NCBI GenBank assembly: GCA_903929315.1
Contig: CAIYUC010000202.1
Location: 1-40,651, forward strand
DNA: 40,651 nt
Direction: 5' to 3'
DNA from: an uncultured Bacteroidales bacterium
GTDB taxonomy: Bacteria; Bacteroidota; Bacteroidia; Bacteroidales; FEN-979
Shown: positions 34,752-40,651 of the stretch, in pieces
How positions within the stretch are numbered: the stretch's first letter is position 1
Layout: each line of letters opens with the position of its first letter
Made by a program: the position numbers and the translations under genes
The notes under the pieces: generated by a model
What the model saw: only the letters and a program-made list of their open reading frames with translations
What the model was told of the DNA's origin: nothing
Database searches by the model: none

Positions 34752-35261
34752 TTAAAGATTTTTCTTCTGAACCTTATAACCCTGATTAAGTTTGCCGTCT
34801 GTAGATCTAACTTGGATAAAATAATAGCCTGTTGGTAATTTTGAGAAATCTAGTTCCTGCTTGCTATGGTTCTGAATGTTTAATTCGTTCTTGGAATAAA
34901 CCAACTGTCCAGATTCATTATATATCTTAATAACAATATTAAAGGAAACGGTTAAGGAGAATTCTAATGTCACCTTATCCATTGTCGGATTTGGATAAAC
35001 ATTTATTTTAATCCCCTCTGGTACCTTATTACTGATACCAACCTGGAAATCAGATGGCAAAGGTTGTTGGAATCCTTGTGTAACGACCAATGTTGACGTG
35101 CCTAAAGTACCAATAACTGTTTCACCAGTTGTGGAACTTGCTTTAACAGGGCCTGCATCCTTATAGTTGCCCGTTGAGCCTATTACCTGATGGTCGATGC
35201 TTTGGGAAAAGGATGGAATACTCAACAGTAATATATTTATAAAAAGAAATATTGTTTTCAT
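34752..35261 (-). CDS. Small secreted protein with T9SS type A C-terminal sorting domain
   Basis: A 169-aa protein. It has a signal peptide (about 1-20, ILLLSIPSFSQ), a short segment STTGETVIGTLGTSTLVVTQGFQQPLP typical of Bacteroidota secreted proteins, then a Por/T9SS type A sorting domain (about 85-167: INVYPNPTMDKVTLEF, IKIYNESGQLVYSK, LPTGYYFIQVRS). The C-terminal domain directs export by the type IX system; there is little passenger, so the protein may be a small surface subunit. The gene starts 18 bases after the 698-aa S74 gene, in one operon, and is closed by a hairpin at 34733-34750. Confidence 0.9.
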   Translation of the reverse strand: MKTIFLFINILLLSIPSFSQSIDHQVIGSTGNYKDAGPVKASSTTGETVIGTLGTSTLVVTQGFQQPLPSDFQVGISNKVPEGIKINVYPNPTMDKVTLEFSLTVSFNIVIKIYNESGQLVYSKNELNIQNHSKQELDFSKLPTGYYFIQVRSTDGKLNQGYKVQKKNL

Positions 35262-35279
35262 TTTTAAGGTTTTAGATTG

Positions 35280-37376
35280 TTACTTTTTTGTTTGGAGACT
35301 TAGGATTTGGGCTTGTAATTCTGCAACTTGTTTTTGAAGTTGCTCTATCATAGACTGTTGTTCCTGCATACCTTTAACCAAAGGAACGACAAAATCCGAA
35401 TAACTTAGACTATAATGATCTTTATCATTTTGTGGCGGTACAACACCACTAAAGCTATAACCAATAACTTTTGCGGCTTGCTCAACATCTTGTGCGACAA
35501 ATCCACTGTATACTATTCTTTCCTTTGCTGAAATACCATCTGCCATTGCCTTTTCATATTCTGCTGCTTTTTCACCATACATATGTTCATTTAATTTATG
35601 AAGGTTTAGTCGGTAAAGAACAGGATGGAGTTTCGTGATAAATGCAAGTCCTGGAACATTTTCATTAACATCTTGTTTAAAACGCCCATCTGATAAATTA
35701 CTCCAATTTGCATATCCTCCAATAACAGTAACCGTATTGTTTCCAAGAACTATTTTATTACTTGCATTAACAGAAGCGTGATATCCAATTGCTGATGAAT
35801 TTGTTGCATTATTAATATTTGCTTGCGTAAGATGTCCAACAAAGGTATTATATGTACCAGTTATATTACCTGCTCCCGAAGTGTATCCTAAAGCCGTATT
35901 ATATGTTCCCGTAGTATTATCACTCAATGCTTGTTCTCCTAAGGCAGCATTGTTTGACCCGCTGGTATTCCCTTGCATTGCACCAGAACCTATGGCAGTA
36001 TTAGTACTTCCAGATATGTTATTCAATAATGTATTATCTCCATAGGCTACATTATTAGCACCTGTAATATTCGCTTGAAGAGAAGAAATACCAAACGCTG
36101 AATTAAAGCCGCCCGTTGTATTTGATTGGAGTGCATCCCATCCCATTGCAGTATTGTAGGCGCCTGTGGTGTTTAGTTGTAAAGCGAAGGCACCCACAGC
36201 TGTATTTGACTGTGGCGTTGTAATGTTTGTGAGTGCATCAAAGCCTAATGCCGTATTAAAAGTGCCAGTGGTATTATTTTGCATTGCAGCAGTGCCAACT
36301 GCGGTGTTACATAAACCCGTTGTATTGAACCTTAACGCGCCACTGCCAAATGCTGAATTATTATTTGCATTTGCTGAGTTAATGGAATGGAGAGCATTAG
36401 AACCAAAGGCACTATTACCATTTGAAATAGTAGAATTACATGAAAGATAACCAATTGCTGTATTTGATAAAGTTACATTATCCACGCCAATATATCCAGC
36501 CTGATTATTATTCACCTTAAAAATCAACGATTGATTATCAGTTGTTCCAAGAAAGTTTGTTGGAGGATTGGTGCCAGCATTTCCTGTTAAACTCCAACCA
36601 GTAGAGACTAAAGTTGAAGGTGTCCAGTTCGTTCCATTATACTGAAGCACTTGTCCATTTGTAGGTGCTGTGCTACTGACTGTAAAGGTTTGAATTTTTG
36701 CAACGGTTGGATTTGGATATGTTCCACTTAAATCACCGTCAGCATTTCCAGAAGGTGGTGGTAATGTTAGAGTACCAGCAGCAGTTAATTGACCTTGTGG
36801 ATTAACTGTAAATGTTGGATAATGTGTCGCATCACCATAAGAATTCGCAGTTACACTTGTATTAGCAAGTAAAATGGTTCCGCTCGTGGTGATTGGTCCA
36901 CCCGTCAAACCCGTCCCCGTTGCCACCAATGTAACTGTACCCCCTCCCCCGCCAGCAATGTGTAATGCAGTGTCAGCAACCATCGAATAAGGAACCGAAA
37001 GAAATTGAGTGGTACCAAGGTCTTTATATCCTGAACCAAGATCAGCCCACACTTGAAGAAAATAAGAATTCGTACCCCATTGGATTAAAGAAAAACTTCC
37101 TACGGTGGGAGAGCCTTGACCAAGAAATAAATTGATCAATCCATAGCTATTTGTTGTTGTCGCTTGAGTTTCCTCGTATACTATCGTACCATCTGTAGTC
37201 GATCTATGAATTTGAAATTTAATAGTAACATTCAGGTTCTGCATAATTGTTCCATCTGGATTACGCAGTACAGCTTGATAATTAAAACTCTGAGGGGGTT
37301 GAGCATTTGTTTCGATAAAGGTAGCAAGCAAAATGATGATTACTGCCAATGCGCTGAGGACGTAAATTTGTTTCAT
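35280..37376 (-). CDS. Secreted adhesin-like protein with long head-repeat stalk and S74 chaperone domain
   Basis: A 698-aa paralogue of the 585-aa protein. It has a signal peptide (about 1-26), the same N-terminal domain ([36 protein letters not shown]) and an extra Gly/Thr-rich insert (about 145-210) absent from the smaller protein. A long stalk of NTAxGxxAL...NTTG units is followed by a C-terminal S74 domain (about 562-665: [43 protein letters not shown]) and a coiled coil ([14 protein letters not shown]). The role is probably as a trimeric surface fibre. It carries leader copy 2 at 37400-37436. Sequence around the N-terminal domain is nearly identical in DNA to the paralogue, a sign of recent duplication or gene conversion. 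Confidence 0.9.
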   Translation of the reverse strand: MKQIYVLSALAVIIILLATFIETNAQPPQSFNYQAVLRNPDGTIMQNLNVTIKFQIHRSTTDGTIVYEETQATTTNSYGLINLFLGQGSPTVGSFSLIQWGTNSYFLQVWADLGSGYKDLGTTQFLSVPYSMVADTALHIAGGGGGTVTLVATGTGLTGGPITTSGTILLANTSVTANSYGDATHYPTFTVNPQGQLTAAGTLTLPPPSGNADGDLSGTYPNPTVAKIQTFTVSSTAPTNGQVLQYNGTNWTPSTLVSTGWSLTGNAGTNPPTNFLGTTDNQSLIFKVNNNQAGYIGVDNVTLSNTAIGYLSCNSTISNGNSAFGSNALHSINSANANNNSAFGSGALRFNTTGLCNTAVGTAAMQNNTTGTFNTALGFDALTNITTPQSNTAVGAFALQLNTTGAYNTAMGWDALQSNTTGGFNSAFGISSLQANITGANNVAYGDNTLLNNISGSTNTAIGSGAMQGNTSGSNNAALGEQALSDNTTGTYNTALGYTSGAGNITGTYNTFVGHLTQANINNATNSSAIGYHASVNASNKIVLGNNTVTVIGGYANWSNLSDGRFKQDVNENVPGLAFITKLHPVLYRLNLHKLNEHMYGEKAAEYEKAMADGISAKERIVYSGFVAQDVEQAAKVIGYSFSGVVPPQNDKDHYSLSYSDFVVPLVKGMQEQQSMIEQLQKQVAELQAQILSLQTKK

Positions 37377-37399
37377 TTTTCATTAAATTTATTGATTAA

Positions 37400-37436
37400 G
37401 CTTACTCTATGAACGGTTTTCAGCAGCTCCGTTTTT
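37400..37436 (-). promoter_or_regulatory. Conserved 5' leader element, copy 2
   Basis: Second copy of the element at 34617-34653, differing at two positions, 24 bases upstream of the 698-aa S74 gene. Here the inverted repeat is AACGG...CCGTT (5 bp). Sequence outside the element is not conserved between the two loci except scattered AT-rich bases. Confidence 0.6.
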
Positions 37437-38268
37437 ACTGCCAAATTGAAGATTGAGAATACAAGAAATATAAGCGCCTGTTAGAGTATTTTTGGAATAA
37501 GGTAGTTGATAAAGTTAAGATACGAATTGTACCGATATGTTAATAATGGTTAAAAATTACAGATTTTCTAAACTTACGTACAAACATCAGGTATATAAAT
37601 GCCCGTCTGGTTGGATTTCGAATGATTCCCTGCTGACTGAACCAGAATGACATTGCAAAACTTGTGGTAATAACCAGACAATGCGGCAATAAAATTAAGA
37701 AAAACAAGTGAATAAATTTTCATTTTCACATTTTTTTTTATATTCCTGTGGTTCTTTTAATCTCTCCTTAGCCAAGGGTGACTCCTTGGACGGAAAGTCA
37801 CCGATATGGTAGGCGGGGCTTTCATTTTTATTACGAAACCTACTTCCCTTCAGCATACCTCATTCTTCTGGTCCTCAAACTGCATTCAGCCCTCTGCTTG
37901 ACCCCTCATAAGCTCGACGATCTTGCTCCGCCTGATTATCACGTAGGTTGATATCCGCTTTTCGCCCTTGCACAACTTTTCAAATCCGCAGTCGTTCGAT
38001 CTCAAGCAACATTTCGCGACGCCTTTGTCAAGAACCTGATCATTTCCCCATACTTCTTGACCTCGATAAACGGCAGCTTGAAAACATCAGGCTGTTTGTT
38101 CAGGATCACTTTTGTAGGTTCGGCCGTAGGATTTTCTGATGTCAAGCAGCACCTGCTACCCCCATCTACTAAACTCCTTGGCAATCCTATCCTTTAAAAA
38201 GTCATCTCCTCCTCGGTGCACAGGATACATTATGCTACATTATTTTGATATCAATAAAGAAAGAATAG
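37437..38268. other. Gene-poor region with degenerate coding fragments
   Basis: No intact gene is supported. At 37574-37723 the minus strand has a 49-codon frame (start MKIYSLVFLNFIAALSG) that looks like a signal peptide but has no further support. From about 37740 to 38220 the base composition is visibly more GC-rich than the surroundings and the minus strand shows short protein-like stretches broken by stops (for example DDFLKDRIAKEFSRWG and YHIGDFPSKESPLAKERLKE), as expected for a decayed gene or mobile element. A compact inverted repeat (CCAAGG...CCTTGG) lies at about 37773-37791. I cannot assign a family. Confidence 0.5.
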
Positions 38269-38513
38269 AAGGTGGCCTACGGTTTGAATCGGATCAAAGC
38301 AAGGCTACAACAAACGAGTGAATCATGGATCGCCAGTATAGTATTAGTGCTTAACCTGATTAAAATAATCGCGCTGGGTGCCTATTTCCATATTTTATCA
38401 ATGCGGACTTATCCAGCAAAGAGTTTTATGAAAATATTACAGGAGAATATTACTTATCTGTTTTCGTTCGGAATCTTTGAACCGGATACATCCTGACTTA
38501 ATCATCAGACCCT
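38269..38513 (+). mobile_element. Insertion-sequence remnant: transposase C-terminal fragment
   Basis: A frame from 38269, with GTG at 38272 and TGA at 38494-38496, encodes about 75 residues. It begins AYGLNRIKARLQQTSESWIA and continues through IVLVLNLIK to FGIFEPDTS. The first part resembles the end of DDE transposases. There is no upstream part in frame (stop at 38266-38268), so this is a 5'-deleted remnant. The last 97 bases match the window start, including the end CAGACCCT. The IS family is not identified. Confidence 0.6.
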
Positions 38514-38673
38514 TATTGTATCTTCGAACAGCGGTTACCATCTACATGGTATGATTAATTTGAAAATACAACAAAATGACAATGTATCTATTTGATTATC
38601 TGGAAAAATTATCTTTTTACAATATTATTTTGACAACTATGCTGTTCTTATGAGAGTGTGTAAAAAGAAAATC

Positions 38674-38702
38674 TTGTAAATTGCAAAAACTTTATATATT
38701 TG
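38674..38702 (+). promoter_or_regulatory. Bacteroidota-type promoter upstream of the DUF3574-like gene
   Basis: TTG (38674-38676), 18 bases, then TATATTTG (38695-38702) fits the TTG...TANNTTTG consensus, with the same 18-base spacing as the brxA promoter. A start about 7 bases downstream leaves a 5' UTR of roughly 60 bases before ATG 38768, and argues against the earlier TTG start at 38681, which lies inside the promoter. Confidence 0.65.
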
Positions 38703-38767
38703 CAGTGAACTGCAGGAAAGCAAATAAAAACAAAGCATTTTATTTCATTTTGGTACGAACGAAAAAA

Positions 38768-39163
38768 ATGATAAAGCAATTCATCTTAAAAATAAGGCTA
38801 ATCAACCCAATTATTTTAGGTCTACTCATGTTGGCTTGTGGTTCTGAGAAACCTAAGTATATCTATAAACTATATTTTGGAATGTCTTATCAAAAGGGAA
38901 ATATCAGTGAAGAGGAGTTTACCTGTTTTCTTGATACGGCTATCACCAGGAAGTTTCCTGAAGGGTTAACCATATATTCTGTTTATGGACAATGGAAACA
39001 AAACGACACGATTACAAAAGAGAAAACAAAAGTAGTTGAGATTGCTGTAAAAAATACAAAGACGGTCAGAATTAAGATTAATGAAATACGAGAAAGTTAT
39101 AAGAAAGTTTTTAAACAGGAATCAGTTATGTTTTTAGTACAAAAAGGCAAAATTGACTTTTGA
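38768..39163 (+). CDS. DUF3574-like lipoprotein
   Basis: Starting at ATG 38768 the product is 131 aa, beginning MIKQFILKIRLINPI. A hydrophobic stretch ends LLMLACGSEK, a good lipobox with the cysteine as the lipidated residue. The mature part has the DUF3574 pattern: LYFGMSYQKGNISEEEFTCF, then ITRKFPEGLTIYSVYGQW and an ITKEKTKVVEI strand. DUF3574 proteins are small periplasmic or lipid-anchored proteins of unknown role. It is on the opposite strand to the rest of the window and just outside the insertion-sequence remnant, so it is probably resident chromosome. Confidence 0.82.
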   Translation: MIKQFILKIRLINPIILGLLMLACGSEKPKYIYKLYFGMSYQKGNISEEEFTCFLDTAITRKFPEGLTIYSVYGQWKQNDTITKEKTKVVEIAVKNTKTVRIKINEIRESYKKVFKQESVMFLVQKGKIDF

Positions 39164-39265
39164 AATATTTTTTACTATTTATATAATCAAAAATCACCCT
39201 TAACAGCATTTATCTAAGAATCCCTTCTGAATATAAAAATAGTCATCACATACAATCTCTTAATT

Positions 39266-40651
39266 ATGAAAACATATAGAATCAAATTGAGAATTTCATT
39301 AAGGATGTACGTTTTTCTTCTTCCATTATTATTTTTCACATTAAAAGGTAATGGCCAGACAGTATCAAAAATTGAAGTCCGACCTGCACAATATATTTTT
39401 AAAATCGCTATCAATGATCAGCGAGAAGTGATTGGAGTAAAAGTCAAAGGTTTAAATGGAGTGCTAACTATTTTAAGCGAAATAATAAAAACTGACACTA
39501 CTCCTGGAATCAATTTCAGCCATTATGTTGTGACATCCGCAATATCCTTTGATAAAAAAGTTATTTACAATAACCAAGTTTCTTTAGAACAGTATCATAT
39601 TTCGAAAGTTGACATTCAGCACAATTTGGCCTTAATCGCTTTACCAGGTTTAAATATTAATGAAGGTCTTGAAATTGAAGCATATAAAAACCAGGTTATT
39701 AAATCCCCATATATATTTTCATTTTTAATGAATATGAATTATACAAAAAGATACATCCTTACTGATGTTAATCCTACCCTTTCTAAATTAGAAAATGTTT
39801 TAAATCAAGATAAAACAAATTATTTTCGTAAAATTGGAATTCCTGCTCTCACTGATACCATTATTTACTTTCCTTTTAAATATGTAAGCCAACTTTACCC
39901 TGGGAGTCCTTTCATTAATCCTGCCAATAATAAAGTGCTTCTGTTATCAATGAATGTTGACACTATTAATTATGTAGGGGTGTTCCCTCAAATTAAATCA
40001 CTGAAATCCTTTCAGGAATTAACAGAATCTGAACAACTGGTGCTGAAAAAAGCAAACAAAAACTGGCTTTCTCAAAATCCAATCAAAGACATTCCAAGCA
40101 ATAAACGACAATCATCAAAAATTTTTCTTAAACCTTTTTATAAAGATAAAAAAAATCATGGACATTATCTCACAGATGAGCACGATACGCTCGACAGATT
40201 TTATCAGCGGTATAACATAAGTACTCTGTTAAAAAAACAAAAATCAACAACCAAATATGCTAAAATATTCCCTGATGTATACACTTATTCAAAATCAACA
40301 CATTTTCTATTTTATACTGACCTACTTGAATTACAAGCACGTTTGGCAAACAATCAAATAAATTCAAAACAGTACTCAGAGGGTTTTGGGAGTTTACGCA
40401 CTAAGTTTGAAAGTAAATTTAAGGGTACATTAACATTATTAAATGCTGCTGCAAACTTTAGTGGATACACAAATTTCCAGCAAGAACCTTTGCATTCGGA
40501 GAGGCGTGTAAATTTAAAAAAATCACAAAAAGAATTAACGAATCTATTATTAAATCCAAATCAGATAAGTAATAAAGAAAATAAAATCTGGAGGGAATAT
40601 GGAACAGCTATATTCAAAGAAGCAGGTTATTTATTAAATAAAATTGATTCA
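39266..40651 (+). CDS. Secreted protein of unknown function (3' end beyond the window)
   Basis: From ATG 39266 the frame stays open for 462 codons to the window edge, with no stop. The first 30 residues look like a signal peptide (MYVFLLPLLFFTLKGNGQ), so the protein is exported. The following region (about residues 45-130) has strands such as HYVVTSAISF and VDIQHNLALIALPG that faintly recall a trypsin-like fold, but I see no clear catalytic triad and do not claim protease activity. The rest is Lys/Asn-rich with mixed helices and strands. No family is recognised. It lies 100 bases after the DUF3574-like gene on the same strand and may be cotranscribed. Confidence 0.8.
   Translation, partial: MKTYRIKLRISLRMYVFLLPLLFFTLKGNGQTVSKIEVRPAQYIFKIAINDQREVIGVKVKGLNGVLTILSEIIKTDTTPGINFSHYVVTSAISFDKKVIYNNQVSLEQYHISKVDIQHNLALIALPGLNINEGLEIEAYKNQVIKSPYIFSFLMNMNYTKRYILTDVNPTLSKLENVLNQDKTNYFRKIGIPALTDTIIYFPFKYVSQLYPGSPFINPANNKVLLLSMNVDTINYVGVFPQIKSLKSFQELTESEQLVLKKANKNWLSQNPIKDIPSNKRQSSKIFLKPFYKDKKNHGHYLTDEHDTLDRFYQRYNISTLLKKQKSTTKYAKIFPDVYTYSKSTHFLFYTDLLELQARLANNQINSKQYSEGFGSLRTKFESKFKGTLTLLNAAANFSGYTNFQQEPLHSERRVNLKKSQKELTNLLLNPNQISNKENKIWREYGTAIFKEAGYLLNKIDS

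Noticed and set aside
32836-37376. Prophage tail-fibre cluster
   Set aside because: The S74 proteins have signal peptides and a T9SS cargo between them, and no capsid, tail, terminase or integrase genes are present.
37948-38184. Overlapping 60-63 codon frames on both strands
   Set aside because: Short, without start context or family resemblance, inside a decayed GC-richer segment; treated as debris.

Overview
The window looks like a low-GC Bacteroidota chromosome. It encodes a T9SS C-terminal sorting domain, two Bacteroidota-style secreted proteins with S74 tail-fibre domains, and two promoters of the Bacteroidota form TTG-N18-TANNTTTG. Nearly every gene from 96 to 37376 is on the minus strand; the two genes at the right end are on the plus strand. 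Almost-colinear copies of one insertion-sequence end (1-97 and 38417-38513, about 90% identical by eye, same orientation) bracket the minus-strand block, so the block may have moved as a unit or been assembled by repeated insertion at this site.

Region A (96-21304) is a defence island. Its core is a complete type 1 BREX system in the order brxA, brxB, brxC, a 248-aa unknown, pglX, an AlbA_2/ATPase/winged-helix regulator, pglZ, brxL, tightly packed behind a recognisable promoter upstream of brxA. Downstream of brxL the same strand continues into a tail: a gene that appears to be split by a one-base frameshift and carries a possible PD-(D/E)xK signature, a ThsB-like TIR protein with a cysteine-rich insertion, a 156-aa unknown, and a TIR-ParA-like ATPase fusion with two C-terminal membrane helices. 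Upstream of brxA is a 598-aa protein with a PD...ExK nuclease signature. The TIR-ParA gene stops exactly where the left insertion-sequence end begins.

Region B (21586-32544) is a colinear set of nine genes that I cannot match to a named system. It has an SPFH/YdjI-like protein with a C-terminal zinc-ribbon array, a four-helix membrane protein, a coiled-coil membrane protein, two related helical proteins, a bactofilin-like beta-repeat protein, and three paralogous single-pass proteins. The paralogues share a duplicated N-terminal helical repeat but carry different C-terminal domains (SPOR, a small Cys-containing beta domain, YARHG). A broken extra copy of one C-terminal domain lies between two of them. 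My inference is a membrane-associated scaffold with interchangeable exported sensor or binding modules. This is the best candidate for an undescribed system.

Region C (32836-37376) holds two related secreted proteins with head-repeat stalks and S74 chaperone domains, with a small T9SS-cargo protein between them. A 37-nt leader element is nearly identical upstream of both large genes. Region D (37437-38513) has no intact gene and contains insertion-sequence debris. Region E (38674-40651) is on the plus strand: a DUF3574-like lipoprotein with its own promoter, then a secreted protein of unknown function that runs off the window.
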